A DNA stretch of 64,000 nt from Hyphomicrobiales bacterium (GCA_002401855.1 NVUH01000006.1:62001-126000), one strand, 5' to 3'. Counted from the first letter of the stretch, positions 49,070 to 59,906 are shown. The notes: a model not told the origin generated them from the sequence alone. Numbers and translations: made by a program.

Positions 49070-49303
49070 TTATTCGGGTGTTTCGGTTTGTAACGATAAT
49101 GCATGTAAAACACCACCCATTTTGCCTTTAAGTGCTTTGTAAACCAGTTGATGTTGGCTGACGCGGCTTTTGCCGATAAATTCTTTTGATACAACCCGCG
49201 CCATATAATGATCGCCATCGCCCGCCATATCGGTAATGGTCACTTGCGCATCAGGCAAGGCTTCGATGATCATATCTTCAATTTCTTTGGCTTCCATTGC
49301 CAT
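49070..49303 (-). CDS. BolA family protein
   Basis: IEDMIIEALPDAQVTITDMAGDGDHYMARVVSKEFIGKSRVSQHQLVYKALKGKMGGVLHALSLQT. Confidence 0.95.
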   Translation of the reverse strand: MAMEAKEIEDMIIEALPDAQVTITDMAGDGDHYMARVVSKEFIGKSRVSQHQLVYKALKGKMGGVLHALSLQTETPE

Positions 49304-49336
49304 AAATTTGCTCCGCTTTTGGGGGTTTTGCTTATC

Positions 49337-51541
49337 TTAGTTCTTATTCATGAAGTTTGGCAACCATTCTTCGTGAATTTTTTTAAGTTTAGATACAGAT
49401 ATAGGACGGGTTTCATCAATTGTAAGACGTGAGCCAATAACTGTGCCCAAAAGGCGGATGGTTACACCCAATTCGTTGGCTTGTTTTAAGATGGTTGCCA
49501 CGCCGCCTGGTGGTACGGTGAGGATATAACGTCCTTGATCTTCGCCAAATAAAGCAGCATGTTCGGGCAGGTTTGTGTCGGCTATTTTAATATCGGCACC
49601 TAAGTTTGAAGCCATAGCCATTTCGGCAATGGCGACATAAAGCCCACCATCAGAAATGTCATGCACTGCGTTGACCAATTTTTCATTGATTAAGCTGCGG
49701 ACGAAATTGCCATTTTTAAGTTCTTCGTTTAGATTTACTTTTGGCGCTTGGCCGAGGCTTTCGCCGAGCATAATTTCGCTATAGGTTGAGCAACCTAGAT
49801 GGCCTTTCTCTTTGCCGATGAGCAAGATATTGTCGCCTTCGGATTTGAAGCCATAGGTCATCATTTTATCAATATCGTTGAGCAAACCAACGCCGCCAAT
49901 GGCAGGTGTCGGCAAAATGCCTGTGCCGCTGGTTTCGTTATATAGTGATACATTGCCAGAGACGACGGGGTAATCGAGTGCTATGCAGGCTTCGATCATG
50001 CCTTCAATGGCCCCGACGAATTGCCCCATAATTTCGGGGCGTTCTGGGTTGCCGAAATTCATGCAATCGGTAATGGCTAATGGTTGTGCACCAACGGCTG
50101 TGATGTTACGCCATGTTTCGGCGACAGCTTGTTTGCCGCCTTCGACAGGGTCGGCATAGACATAACGTGGAGTTACATCGGTTGAGATGGCTAAGGCTTT
50201 ATCGGTATCATGCACGCGTACCACAGCGGCATCGCCGCCTGGGCGTTGGATGGTGTCGCCCATCACCATATGGTCATATTGTTCCCACACCCATTTGCGC
50301 GAGCAATGGTTGGCAGAGCCGATCATTTTTAGCAAAGTGTCAGTGACTGATTCTGGGGTTTTGAATTCATCGGCAGCCATGGCTTTGGGAGCTTCAGTTT
50401 TAACCCATGGACGTTCATATTCTGGCGCGTCATCGGCCAGTGGGCCAACGGGAATGTCGACCACTGTTTCGCCTAGATGAGTGATAATCAGGCGGTTGGT
50501 ATCGGTGGTTTTGCCAATGACGGCGAAATCTAAGCCCCATTTTACAAAAATGGCTTCGGCCTCGGCTTCGCGGCCCGGTTTGAGCACCATGAGCATACGC
50601 TCCTGACTTTCAGACAGCAGCATTTCATAGGCTGTCATGTTTTCTTCGCGCTGGGGTACATTGTCTAAATTCATATCAAAGCCGACATTGCCTTTATCGG
50701 CCATTTCGACTGATGATGATGTGAGGCCCGCGGCGCCCATATCTTGAATGGCGATGATGCAATCGGTTTGCATTAGTTCTAGACAAGCTTCGAGTAATAA
50801 TTTTTCAGTAAATGGGTCGCCAACTTGCACTGTGGGGCGTTTGGCGTCGGAATTTTCATCAAATTCGGCTGAGGCCATGGTCGCGCCATGAATGCCATCG
50901 CGGCCAGTTTTTGAGCCAACGTAAACCACCGGATTGCCAACACCTGCTGCGGCTGAATAGAAAATATTATCTGCATCGACAAGGCCGATACACATGGCGT
51001 TGACTAAATTGTTGGTGTTGTAGCTTTTGTCGAAATGTAGCTCTCCGCCAATTGTTGGCACGCCCATGCAATTGCCATAACCGCCGACGCCTTCGACCAC
51101 GCCATTGACCAAAAGCTTGGTTTTTTTGTTTTCGGGGGTGCCAAAACGCAGAGCGTTCATATTGGCGATGGGGCGTGCGCCCATGGTGAAGACATCACGC
51201 ATGATGCCGCCAACGCCTGTCGCGGCGCCTTGATATGGCTCGATGAATGACGGATGATTGTGGCTTTCCATTTTAAACACCACGGCTTGATTGTCGCCAA
51301 TGTCGATGATGCCGGCATTTTCGCCGGGGCCACAAATGACGCATTTGCCAGTGGTGGGTAGTTTTTTGAGCCAGAATTTTGATGATTTATAAGAGCAATG
51401 CTCCGACCACATGACAGAAAAAATGCCCAATTCAGTAAGGTTTGGAGCGCGGTTTAGGCGTTTGATGATGATGTCATATTCATCTGTTGTGAGGCCGTGT
51501 TCTTTGACCACTTCTGGTGTGATAATGTTGTTATATGTCAT
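49337..51541 (-). CDS. purL: Phosphoribosylformylglycinamidine synthase subunit PurL
   Basis: [30 protein letters not shown]. Confidence 0.99.
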   Translation of the reverse strand: MTYNNIITPEVVKEHGLTTDEYDIIIKRLNRAPNLTELGIFSVMWSEHCSYKSSKFWLKKLPTTGKCVICGPGENAGIIDIGDNQAVVFKMESHNHPSFIEPYQGAATGVGGIMRDVFTMGARPIANMNALRFGTPENKKTKLLVNGVVEGVGGYGNCMGVPTIGGELHFDKSYNTNNLVNAMCIGLVDADNIFYSAAAGVGNPVVYVGSKTGRDGIHGATMASAEFDENSDAKRPTVQVGDPFTEKLLLEACLELMQTDCIIAIQDMGAAGLTSSSVEMADKGNVGFDMNLDNVPQREENMTAYEMLLSESQERMLMVLKPGREAEAEAIFVKWGLDFAVIGKTTDTNRLIITHLGETVVDIPVGPLADDAPEYERPWVKTEAPKAMAADEFKTPESVTDTLLKMIGSANHCSRKWVWEQYDHMVMGDTIQRPGGDAAVVRVHDTDKALAISTDVTPRYVYADPVEGGKQAVAETWRNITAVGAQPLAITDCMNFGNPERPEIMGQFVGAIEGMIEACIALDYPVVSGNVSLYNETSGTGILPTPAIGGVGLLNDIDKMMTYGFKSEGDNILLIGKEKGHLGCSTYSEIMLGESLGQAPKVNLNEELKNGNFVRSLINEKLVNAVHDISDGGLYVAIAEMAMASNLGADIKIADTNLPEHAALFGEDQGRYILTVPPGGVATILKQANELGVTIRLLGTVIGSRLTIDETRPISVSKLKKIHEEWLPNFMNKN

Positions 51542-51550
51542 ATCGGCTAC

Positions 51551-52240
51551 CTATGCTAAGCTGTCTACGAGGCTATTGAAGAGATGCGCGCCATCGGTGC
51601 CGCCAAGGATAGCTTGGTCTAGACGTTCGGGATGCGGCATCATGCCTAAAATATTTTTGCTGTCATTATAAATGCCAGCAATGTTGCGTTGTGAGCCGTT
51701 GATATTGGCCTCTTCAGTAATTTCGCCCTGCTCGGTCGAATAACGAAATGCGACTTGGCCACCAGCTTCGAGCTGGTCTAATGTTTTATCGTCAGCAAAA
51801 TAATTGCCATCATGATGAGCAACGGGCAAACGAATGGCTGCGCCTGCTTTGTATTTTTTGGTGAAAATGCTTTCGTTGCTTTCGACCCGTAAATATATAT
51901 CTTTGCAGATGAATTTAAGGTTGGCATTGCGGGTGAGGGAGCCTGGCAAAAGACCTGCTTCGATGAGGATTTGAAACCCATTGCATATGCCTAAAATAGG
52001 CGTGCCTTTATTGGCGGCTTGAATGACGGCTTTCATAATGCGGCTTTTGGCAGATATTGCGCCGCAGCGTAAATAATCACCATAAGAAAAACCGCCTGGT
52101 AGGACAATAAGGTCTGATTTAGGGATGGCGCTGTCGCCATGCCAAACCATATTTACTGATTTTTGGGTGGCGTGTTCGAGGCTGACTTTGACGTCTCTAT
52201 CGCAATTTGAGCCTGGAAAAACAATGACACTGGCTTGCAT
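51551..52240 (-). CDS. purQ: Phosphoribosylformylglycinamidine synthase subunit PurQ
   Basis: VIVFPGSNCDRDVKVSLEHAT; PILGICNGFQILIEAGLLPGSL. Confidence 0.99.
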   Translation of the reverse strand: MQASVIVFPGSNCDRDVKVSLEHATQKSVNMVWHGDSAIPKSDLIVLPGGFSYGDYLRCGAISAKSRIMKAVIQAANKGTPILGICNGFQILIEAGLLPGSLTRNANLKFICKDIYLRVESNESIFTKKYKAGAAIRLPVAHHDGNYFADDKTLDQLEAGGQVAFRYSTEQGEITEEANINGSQRNIAGIYNDSKNILGMMPHPERLDQAILGGTDGAHLFNSLVDSLA

Positions 52241-52250
52241 GATTTTGACC

Positions 52251-52493
52251 TCAATCTGAAATTTCTACTGTGTAATTTTCCATCACCATATTGGCGAGTA
52301 GTTTTTCGCTCATTTCGATGAGTTGAGCTTTGGCTTTGATTTTGTCAGTTTCGGCAATTTCAATGTCGAAAATTTTACCTTGGCGAACTTTTTCTACGCC
52401 TTCAATGCCCAAATCTTCGAACGTGTGTTGAATGGCTTTGCCTTGTGGGTCTAATACGCCACTTTTAAGGGTGACTGTGATGCGTGCTTTCAT
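52251..52493 (-). CDS. purS: Phosphoribosylformylglycinamidine synthase subunit PurS
   Basis: MKARITVTLKSGVLDPQGKAIQHTFEDLGIEGVEKVRQGKIFDIEI. Confidence 0.97.
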   Translation of the reverse strand: MKARITVTLKSGVLDPQGKAIQHTFEDLGIEGVEKVRQGKIFDIEIAETDKIKAKAQLIEMSEKLLANMVMENYTVEISD

Positions 52494-52525
52494 GGGTTTG
52501 ACTTCCACTTGTTGGGTTGCATGAA

Positions 52526-53317
52526 TTATTTTACTAATGTTGGTTTGTCGGCTTTTGGCGTTTCATCATCTTCATCAATGACATCGCCATTTTCGTTGAG
52601 AATACCAAGGCGGCGTGCGACATCTTGATAAGCATCGACCAAACCACCAAGGCCACGGCGGAAGCGGTCTTTATCGAGCTTTTCACCCGTTTTTAAATCC
52701 CATAAGCGGCAGTTATCTGGGCTGAATTCATCAGCGAGGAGAATGCGCATATTGCCATCTTCATAATGGCGGCCAAATTCGAGTTTGAAATCGACCAATT
52801 GTATGCCAACGGCGCGGAACAGGCCTGTGAGGAAGTCGTTAACCCGTAGGGCGGTGGCGACCATATCTTCCAATTCGGCAGAGGTTGCCCAATTAAAGGC
52901 TGTGATGTGTTCGTCTGTGACCATGGGATCGCTTAAGGCGTCATCTTTATAATAATATTCGATAATGGAGCGGCTTAGTTTGGTGCCTTCTTCCATGCCT
53001 AATTTTTTGGCCAATGAGCCTGCAATGACATTGCGAACCACCACTTCGAGCGGGATGATTTCGACTTTTTTAATCAACTGTTCACGCATGTTGAGGCGCT
53101 TGATGAAATGGGTTTGTATGCCGATATCTTCCATCGCCAAAAATATATATTCGGTGATGCGGTTATTGAGCACACCTTTGCCGTCTATAATTTCGTGTTT
53201 TTTGCCATCGAATGCGGTGGCGTCATCTTTGAAATGCTGAATGATTGTGCCAGCGGTGGGGCCTTCATAAAGGATTTTGGCTTTGCCTTCATGAATTTTG
53301 CGACGGTTTTTCATCAT
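52526..53317 (-). CDS. purC: SAICAR synthetase
   Basis: [52 protein letters not shown]. Confidence 0.98.
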   Translation of the reverse strand: MMKNRRKIHEGKAKILYEGPTAGTIIQHFKDDATAFDGKKHEIIDGKGVLNNRITEYIFLAMEDIGIQTHFIKRLNMREQLIKKVEIIPLEVVVRNVIAGSLAKKLGMEEGTKLSRSIIEYYYKDDALSDPMVTDEHITAFNWATSAELEDMVATALRVNDFLTGLFRAVGIQLVDFKLEFGRHYEDGNMRILLADEFSPDNCRLWDLKTGEKLDKDRFRRGLGGLVDAYQDVARRLGILNENGDVIDEDDETPKADKPTLVK

Positions 53318-53595
53318 CTATGGTCTCCATAGGCGGAATTTCACCACCAAAATTATATGGACTGATGAGCTTTCTATAACCTTTTTTGCAGGCATTTCAA
53401 ACCCGATTGTTCATTCTTTGTTAATGAAACGAAAAAATGGCTAAATGGATGCCACAATTGGGTATAAGTTTGGAAAATATCTACATTTTTAGGACTAATT
53501 TTGCGCTTGATCATTGATTTTAATGGTGACAGGTTCTATTTAAAATATAGAGGATGATTAACAATATTGATTCTGACCTAAGTTAAGGAAATGAC

Positions 53596-53919
53596 ATGGC
53601 TGATAATTTTAGTGACCGCGAGCGGGCTTTTGAGAGTAAATTTGCACATGATGCAGAAATGAAATTTAAAATCTTGGCACGCCGAGATAAATTATTCGGC
53701 CTATGGGTGGCTGAAATTTTGGAAAAAGTTGGATTAGATGCCGAAGCTTATGCCAAAGATGTAATTATTTCTGACCTAGAAGAAGCTGGTGATGCCGATA
53801 TTTTGCGTAAAGTGATTGGCGATTTGGATGCGGCGAACCATTTGATTCCTGAAGCTGACTTGGTTGAAAAATTGAGTGAGTTTTTAATTGAAGCTCAAAG
53901 TCAACTCTCTGGCAAGTGA
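53596..53919 (+). CDS. DUF1476 / F1-ATPase inhibitor zeta subunit
   Basis: FSDRERAFESKFAHDAEMKFKILARRDKLFGLWVAEILEK. Confidence 0.95.
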   Translation: MADNFSDRERAFESKFAHDAEMKFKILARRDKLFGLWVAEILEKVGLDAEAYAKDVIISDLEEAGDADILRKVIGDLDAANHLIPEADLVEKLSEFLIEAQSQLSGK

Positions 53920-53937
53920 TTTTACGATTATAGATAT

Positions 53938-53976
53938 GAAAAGCCCGCTTCAGATTTTGAAGCGGGCTTTTTATTT
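53938..53976. terminator. Bidirectional terminator between DUF1476 and purB
   Basis: AAAGCCCGCTTC-AGATTTT-GAAGCGGGCTTTTT. Confidence 0.88.
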
Positions 53977-53994
53977 GTTTTGAATTTAAGATTA

Positions 53995-55287
53995 TTAGTC
54001 AAATACGCGTTTGAAAATAACGTCAACATTTTTAGTGTGATAATCTAGATTGAACAAAGCTTCGATTTGTTCAATGGTCAGCGCCTTGGTGACTTCTTTA
54101 TCGGCTTTGAGCAGATCTAAAAAATCGCCTTCGCCGCGCCATACTGGCATGGCATTGCGTTGCACCAAACGGTATGAATCTTCGCGCGATACACCGGCTT
54201 GGGTGAGGGCGAGTAAGACGCGTTGTGAATGAATGAGACCGCCTAATTTATTCATATTATTCATCATGTTTTCTGGGTAAACCAGTAATTTTTCGATGAC
54301 CATAGCCAAGCGATGTAATGAAAAATCTAATGTCACAGTGGTGTCGGGGCCGATTTGGCGTTCAACAGATGAATGTGAAATGTCTCTTTCGTGCCACAGA
54401 GCGACATTTTCCATTGCTGGCGTGACGGCCATGCGGATGAGGCGGGCTTGGCCTGTGAGGTTTTCGGTTAAGATCGGGTTGCGCTTATGCGGCATGGCGC
54501 TTGAGCCTTTTTGATCTTTGGAGAAAAACTCTTCGACTTCTAACACTTCGGTGCGTTGTAGATGACGAATTTCGACAGCTAAACGCTCGATTGATGAACC
54601 AATGACACCTAAAGTGGCGAAATACATGGCGTGGCGATCGCGCGGGATGACTTGGGTTGAGATGGGTTCGAACTCTAGGCCGAGTTTTTTTGCGACATGT
54701 TCTTCGACCGCAGGGTCGATGTTGGCGAATGTGCCAACAGCGCCTGAAATGGCACAAGTGGCGATTTCTTTGCGGGCAGCGATGAGGCGTTGTTTGTTAC
54801 GATCAAATTCGGCAAAGGCTTGCGCCATTTTTAGGCCGAAAGTAACGGGCTCGGCATGGATGGCGTGGCTACGGCCAACGCATACAGTGTCTTTATGCTC
54901 ATAAGCTAATTTTTTAAGTGCAGCGAGTAGGCGGTCAAGGCCGATCATCAGCATATCTGTGGCGCGAACAAGTTGCACGCTAAAACAGGTGTCTAATACG
55001 TCTGAGCTGGTCATGCCTTGATGCACAAAGCGGGCATCATCGCCGATATGTTCGGCCAAGTTGGTTAAAAATGCGATTACATCATGTTTGACTATGGCTT
55101 CGATTTCATCAATACGGTCAACCTCGAACGCGCCTTTTTCCCATACGGCTTTGGCGGCTGATTTGGGGATAACACCCAATTCGGCCTGAGCATCACAAGC
55201 GTGAGCTTCGATTTCGAACCAGATTTGAAATTTAGCTTCGGGCGACCAAATGGCGGCCATTTCAGGACGGGTATAACGAGGGATCAT
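53995..55287 (-). CDS. purB: Adenylosuccinate lyase
   Basis: MIPRYTRPEMAAIWSPEAKFQIWFEIEAHA; GSSAMPHKRNPILTENL. Confidence 0.98.
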   Translation of the reverse strand: MIPRYTRPEMAAIWSPEAKFQIWFEIEAHACDAQAELGVIPKSAAKAVWEKGAFEVDRIDEIEAIVKHDVIAFLTNLAEHIGDDARFVHQGMTSSDVLDTCFSVQLVRATDMLMIGLDRLLAALKKLAYEHKDTVCVGRSHAIHAEPVTFGLKMAQAFAEFDRNKQRLIAARKEIATCAISGAVGTFANIDPAVEEHVAKKLGLEFEPISTQVIPRDRHAMYFATLGVIGSSIERLAVEIRHLQRTEVLEVEEFFSKDQKGSSAMPHKRNPILTENLTGQARLIRMAVTPAMENVALWHERDISHSSVERQIGPDTTVTLDFSLHRLAMVIEKLLVYPENMMNNMNKLGGLIHSQRVLLALTQAGVSREDSYRLVQRNAMPVWRGEGDFLDLLKADKEVTKALTIEQIEALFNLDYHTKNVDVIFKRVFD

Positions 55288-55360
55288 AATAAAACCTTAT
55301 GAAAAGAGGTGAATGTGCACTATTTGGCCTTATGTAGCAGCAAAAATAGTAAAAAACAAC

Positions 55361-55855
55361 CTAGTCTTGCTCGGTTTGTGTATGGCGGTTTGTAAGGCCA
55401 ACCAAAAAACTTAAAATGACTAAAATACTGGTGAGTATAAATGGTAGTTTGGGGCTGAAAGTTAAATAGAAGAAACTTTGGCCTAAGAAAAAAAGGGTTT
55501 GCAAATATATTTGATTGATAAATGCCACTTGAAACAAAGTGAAATTAAGCAAGCTAGTGGCAAAGCCAAAAAAGCTGCCAAGACATATAAAATAGACGGG
55601 CGGAAATACCGCTATCAGTGCATATTTTGCGAGCTTGGTTTTGAGTTTTTGAAAAATAAGATAATGCAGAATATAGACCATTAAAAAAGCGCAAATTGCG
55701 GTGCCAAAGCCAAGCCAAAAATTATTTAGGAAAGCCCGTGCGAAAATATATTGGCTTGAAAATGTAGTCAAAAATGCAAAAATAGCGATGAAAAGCGCAG
55801 TTTTTAGTCTATTACGCTCAATTTTAGTACTTGTATGAGAGAGATTTGATGGCAT
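55361..55855 (-). CDS. Hypothetical membrane protein
   Basis: 164 aa, about 4-5 TM segments. Confidence 0.6.
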   Translation of the reverse strand: MPSNLSHTSTKIERNRLKTALFIAIFAFLTTFSSQYIFARAFLNNFWLGFGTAICAFLMVYILHYLIFQKLKTKLAKYALIAVFPPVYFICLGSFFGFATSLLNFTLFQVAFINQIYLQTLFFLGQSFFYLTFSPKLPFILTSILVILSFLVGLTNRHTQTEQD

Positions 55856-55864
55856 GGTTTAATT

Positions 55865-56587
55865 TTACTTTTGAACGTAGAATGGAATGACTATGAAACG
55901 GCGATCTAGGCCTTCCCAGCCATAAGACATTATATTAATGAAGGTCATAAAAATAACGTTATTATTTGTGGTTTCGAAATAGTGTATTTCTGAAATTGAA
56001 TAATCTAATGCGCAATTGCGGCTGCTGGGCATGTTGGTATCGGCATAGCTTCGGGTGATGTTTTGGTTGGATTCAGATGTCAGGGTTAAGCTGAACATTT
56101 TGGTATCTGGTGCGTAGCTCTCGCATTTTTTATTGGGGGCATCTTGTAAGCTGAGCTGTATTTTATAGCGGTCATAGTCGGGGGCGTTTGGGTTGGTGCC
56201 AAAATCTGCCGTATATTTATCATTACCAAATTGGGTGATGGGGTTAGACACTAAAGTGAAGCCATGCAAAGTGGTGTTGAGGCTTTTGATGGTGGGTGTG
56301 GCTTTGGCGAGGGCTAAAATACGGGCTTTGGAAATGTCGGCAGTTTGGTCATCAATCAACACACGCACAGGCGGCTCGACCCAAGTGTTTTTGATTGTAT
56401 CGATGAAAAATATTTCTGAAAAAGGCAGGCCTGATGCGTCGCCAATGCCATATTGCTCAAATGTAAAATATTTGCCATCGGGTGAGAAACCAATAATGCG
56501 GCTGAACGCAGCATCGCTGGCTAACGCGCTGATATTGCTTGTTAGCAGGGTGAAGACGATGAATGTGATTCTTAAAATACAAGACAT
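55865..56587 (-). CDS. DUF2259-like predicted secreted protein
   Basis: Signal peptide; SDAAFSRIIGFSPDGKYFTFEQYGIGDASGLPFSEIFFIDTIKNTWV. Confidence 0.7.
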   Translation of the reverse strand: MSCILRITFIVFTLLTSNISALASDAAFSRIIGFSPDGKYFTFEQYGIGDASGLPFSEIFFIDTIKNTWVEPPVRVLIDDQTADISKARILALAKATPTIKSLNTTLHGFTLVSNPITQFGNDKYTADFGTNPNAPDYDRYKIQLSLQDAPNKKCESYAPDTKMFSLTLTSESNQNITRSYADTNMPSSRNCALDYSISEIHYFETTNNNVIFMTFINIMSYGWEGLDRRFIVIPFYVQK

Positions 56588-56614
56588 AAATTCATCATGG
56601 CACTGTTTTATAGA

Positions 56615-56923
56615 TTAGTCACGGCTCAAAAAATCGGTCAATTTATCATGTTCATAACTAACAAAGCTGACATAACCAACAGGCACTTTGCAATTGATGG
56701 CATTGACGATTTGAAACGCACCAGATTGGCCAAATTCGCCGCATAGCTCAATTACTTCTATACCATCTAACACCATTTGTTTGGCGATGAGGATGGCATC
56801 TCTAATGGTTTTGCCGCAAATTATGCTGCTGGAAAAGTGTGCTGAGCTGATGGTGACGCGATGTTGCTCTGCTTGATAGCCATCACCTAATATAATGTAG
56901 CCATATTTTGTTAATTTCGGCAT
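56615..56923 (-). CDS. DUF6506-like small protein
   Basis: ILIAKQMVLDGIEVIELCGEFGQSGAFQIVNAINCKVPVGYVSF. Confidence 0.55.
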   Translation of the reverse strand: MPKLTKYGYIILGDGYQAEQHRVTISSAHFSSSIICGKTIRDAILIAKQMVLDGIEVIELCGEFGQSGAFQIVNAINCKVPVGYVSFVSYEHDKLTDFLSRD

Positions 56924-56950
56924 ATTCTAAATCATTCTGTTGCTTATAGT

Positions 56951-57829
56951 TTAAGTATGGCGTTCACTTATAATTGAGTTTTTGGCGATTTCCAGCAAAA
57001 TAGCAGGTTCTGGTAAATTATGGCTTAAAAAAGTAATTTGCCTTTTGGGTAAATTATAACCAAATTTAGCAATTGGGGTTATGTATAAGTGTTTGAAATG
57101 TTTATATAACCCATGCCATTCTGGCAATATACTGATGCCTAAATCTTCATCTATTAATTCGGTTATTGTTTCGAGCGAATCAAGTTCGCACAATATATTT
57201 TTTTGCATATTCAACTCATTAATCCATTGGCTGACGCGTTGGCCGCCCCAGCTGGTTTTATCATAGCCGATGAAAGGGCTTTGCTGCAATTGGTCTTTAA
57301 GCGATGCTGTGCTTGAGTTTTTGCTGATTAATACCAATTGTTGTTCGGCCAAAATACTACAATTAATGCCTTTGGGCAGTTTAAAATGGGGGTGGGTGGT
57401 GATAGCGGCGTCTATTTTTTGCTCAAGTAATAAATTGTATAATTGTTTGGAATCGCCTGGTTTTATTAATAATTCTGCTTTGGGTGCTTGCATGCCAATG
57501 GCTTTGATGATTTGCGGCATATATTGAGTGAGCGCGGTGGCGATGCAGCCAATGTGCAAGGTGGCAGATAGGCCTGAGGCATCTATATCAGATTTTAACA
57601 AATGAGCTTGTTTGACCAGGTTTTCGGCGCGGGGTAGCAGGTTAAGACAGGCATCGGTGGGTTGTGCTGAATGGGCGCTGCGTGACAATAGATTGGTGCC
57701 AAATTGTGCCTCTAAGCTTTTAATGCGGCCGCTAAGTGCAGCAGCTGTGATGCCTTGTTTGCGGGCGGCTGAAGCGATGGAGCCTGTTTCGACCACGGCG
57801 ATTAGGCTTTCTAAAAAACGGGTATCCAT
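56951..57829 (-). CDS. LysR-family transcriptional regulator
   Basis: MDTRFLESLIAVVETGSIASAARKQGITAAALSGRIKSLEAQFGTNLLSR wHTH. Confidence 0.95.
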   Translation of the reverse strand: MDTRFLESLIAVVETGSIASAARKQGITAAALSGRIKSLEAQFGTNLLSRSAHSAQPTDACLNLLPRAENLVKQAHLLKSDIDASGLSATLHIGCIATALTQYMPQIIKAIGMQAPKAELLIKPGDSKQLYNLLLEQKIDAAITTHPHFKLPKGINCSILAEQQLVLISKNSSTASLKDQLQQSPFIGYDKTSWGGQRVSQWINELNMQKNILCELDSLETITELIDEDLGISILPEWHGLYKHFKHLYITPIAKFGYNLPKRQITFLSHNLPEPAILLEIAKNSIISERHT

Positions 57830-57922
57830 AATATTTTCCTATGCTCAGAAATGATATTAAATGTTATTACTTATGGATATTATCGGATAAGTTAAGATAA
57901 ATAAACAGAAATTGGAGAGATT

Positions 57923-58336
57923 ATGCGATCTGTTTTTCATCTGGCTTATAATGTGACTGACCTTGATGAGGCACGTGGTTTTTATGGCGATTTGTTGGGT
58001 TGTGCCGAAGGGCGGTCAACCGAAACATGGGTTGATTTTGATTTTTTTAATCACCAGATATCGTTGCATTTGGGTGAGCCATTTAAGGTGGTCAACACTG
58101 GCAAGGTGGGTGAACATATTGTGCCGATGCCGCATTTGGGTGTGGTGCTTGAGTTGGATGAATGGCAAAAATTGGCGGATAAGTTGGTGGAAGCGGGCAC
58201 TGAATTTGTGCTTGAGCCTTCGGTGCGGTTTGAAGGTGAGGCGGGTGAGCAGTGGACGATGTTCTTTTATGACCCTTCGGGCAACCCGATTGAAGTTAAA
58301 GGGTTTAAATCTCTGGCTGAAATTTTCGATAAATAG
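57923..58336 (+). CDS. VOC family protein
   Basis: FHLAYNVTDLDEARGFYGDLLGCAEGRS ... FFYDPSGNPIEVKGF. Confidence 0.92.
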   Translation: MRSVFHLAYNVTDLDEARGFYGDLLGCAEGRSTETWVDFDFFNHQISLHLGEPFKVVNTGKVGEHIVPMPHLGVVLELDEWQKLADKLVEAGTEFVLEPSVRFEGEAGEQWTMFFYDPSGNPIEVKGFKSLAEIFDK

Positions 58337-59182
58337 GTGAATATGAGTTTTTTAGTTTTTTGCGCGGTGGTGCTTGCCGCAATGTTGCATGCTGCTTGGA
58401 ATGCCGTGGCGAAATCGCAATCAGATAAATTGCTGACCATGACTGCATTGGTGTTTGGCAGTGCTTTTTGGGGTGCGCTTGTGTTACCTATCACCAGCGC
58501 ACCCCATCCCCAAAGTTATATGTATATAGTCATTAGCATTGCTTTGCATGTTGGTTATCAAATTGTATTGCAAGCGGCCTATAAGTTGGGTGATTTGTCA
58601 TTGATTTACCCAATATCGCGCGGGACAGCGCCGTTGATTGTGACTTTGTTTTCGGTTTTTGTGTGGCAGATAGGTTTTGAGCTGGTGACCATATTGGGTG
58701 TGGTGGCGATTATATTGGCAGTATTTTGCTTGGGCTTTACCAAAAACGGCGCGGGTGGGCGGGATTCTAAAGCCGTAGCTTTTGCGTTGATGACTGCATG
58801 TTTTATCGCCGCTTATAGTTTGGTTGATGGCACGGGGGCGCGATTGTCAGGCGATCCGTTTGGTTATTATGCGTGGCTGACGATTGCCAATGCGTTGTTT
58901 TTTATTCCCTATGTATGGATGAAAAAACCAGTATTGATTGTGCGGGCGTTTCAGCAACAAAAAACGATTATGTTTTTTGGCGGCTTTGCCTCATTTGCCG
59001 CTTATGCCATTGTGATGTGGGCGTTTACGCAGGCACCAATCGCTATGGTAACGGCATTGCGTGAAAGCAGTATTATGTTTGCTATGATGATTGGGGTGTT
59101 TTTCTTTAAAGAAAAATTTGGTCGGTTAAAATTTGCAGCGACACTTTTGACTTTATTAGGTATGGTCTTGTTACGATTGTGA
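58337..59182 (+). CDS. EamA/DMT-family transporter
   Basis: About 10 TM; LSLIYPISRGTAPLIVTLFSV; C-terminal MVTALRESSIMFAMMIGVFFFKEKFGRLKFAATLLTLLGMVLL. Confidence 0.92.
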   Translation: MNMSFLVFCAVVLAAMLHAAWNAVAKSQSDKLLTMTALVFGSAFWGALVLPITSAPHPQSYMYIVISIALHVGYQIVLQAAYKLGDLSLIYPISRGTAPLIVTLFSVFVWQIGFELVTILGVVAIILAVFCLGFTKNGAGGRDSKAVAFALMTACFIAAYSLVDGTGARLSGDPFGYYAWLTIANALFFIPYVWMKKPVLIVRAFQQQKTIMFFGGFASFAAYAIVMWAFTQAPIAMVTALRESSIMFAMMIGVFFFKEKFGRLKFAATLLTLLGMVLLRL

Positions 59183-59192
59183 GTGAGGTTAT

Positions 59193-59792
59193 ATGAAGAT
59201 ACTGGCATTTAGCGATATACATATGAATGCGGATTTTATGTTGGAAGTGATTGCGCAATCAGCTGTGGCTGACGTGATTGTGGCGGCTGGAGATTTTGCT
59301 AATAAGGGTGGCTCATCTTGGCACATCATTGAGCCATTCACGAAAATTCGAAAGCCTGTTGTGGTTGTTTCAGGTAATCATGATAATTTAATGGAATTGA
59401 CTAAATTGTGTAATGAGCATGAGCATATTCACTTGTTACATGGTGGTGGCGTTAACATTGATGGGGTGGATTTTTATGGTTTAGGTTGTGAAGTGCCGCA
59501 AATTAATCAAGAAAATTGGAACGAGTGGTTAGATGAAGAAGCTGCTGCCCGCATGTTAGAAGGCTGCCCAGTTGGATGTGTTTTGGTGACGCATAGTCCT
59601 GCTTATGGGCATTGTGATTTGCAAATATACGGGGCAAATGAAGGCAGTAAAGCTATTTTTGATTGCGTGAAAATGAAACAGCCTCAACTGCATTTATGTG
59701 GGCATATTCACAATGGATGGGGCGTATCAAGCTTTATTGGTAATACGCCCACACATAATCTTGGCCCCAGTGTTAACTGGTTTGAGATTTAG
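59193..59792 (+). CDS. Metallophosphoesterase
   Basis: ILAFSDIHMNADF; VVVSGNHDN; VLVTHSPAYGH; LHLCGHIHNGWG. Confidence 0.93.
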   Translation: MKILAFSDIHMNADFMLEVIAQSAVADVIVAAGDFANKGGSSWHIIEPFTKIRKPVVVVSGNHDNLMELTKLCNEHEHIHLLHGGGVNIDGVDFYGLGCEVPQINQENWNEWLDEEAAARMLEGCPVGCVLVTHSPAYGHCDLQIYGANEGSKAIFDCVKMKQPQLHLCGHIHNGWGVSSFIGNTPTHNLGPSVNWFEI

Positions 59793-59872
59793 CAATCACA
59801 GCTACATGTGCAGCTACAGTTACATTTATTATCTGAATTGCATGTGCAATTGCATTTATTTTCGTCTGACAT
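59789..59872 (-). CDS. Unannotated 27-aa cysteine-rich peptide (metallothionein-like)
   Basis: ATG at 59872, TAA at 59789-59791: MSDENKCNCTCNSDNKCNCSCTCSCDC, 9 Cys/27 aa; RBS AAGGAG 6 nt upstream; directly downstream of ECF sigma gene; below ORF-track length cutoff. Confidence 0.72.
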   Translation of the reverse strand: MSDENKCNCTCNSDNKCNCSCTCSCDC

Positions 59873-59876
59873 TTTA

Positions 59877-59906
59877 GTCTCCTTTATTTGGTTACATAAG
59901 GGAGAC
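59877..59906 (-). promoter_or_regulatory. Hairpin containing the RBS of the Cys-rich peptide
   Basis: Minus strand GTCTCCCTTAT-GTAACCAA-ATAAAGGAGAC: 10 of 11 positions pair (one C.A mismatch); AAGGAG inside 3' arm, 4 nt before ATG. Confidence 0.55.
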
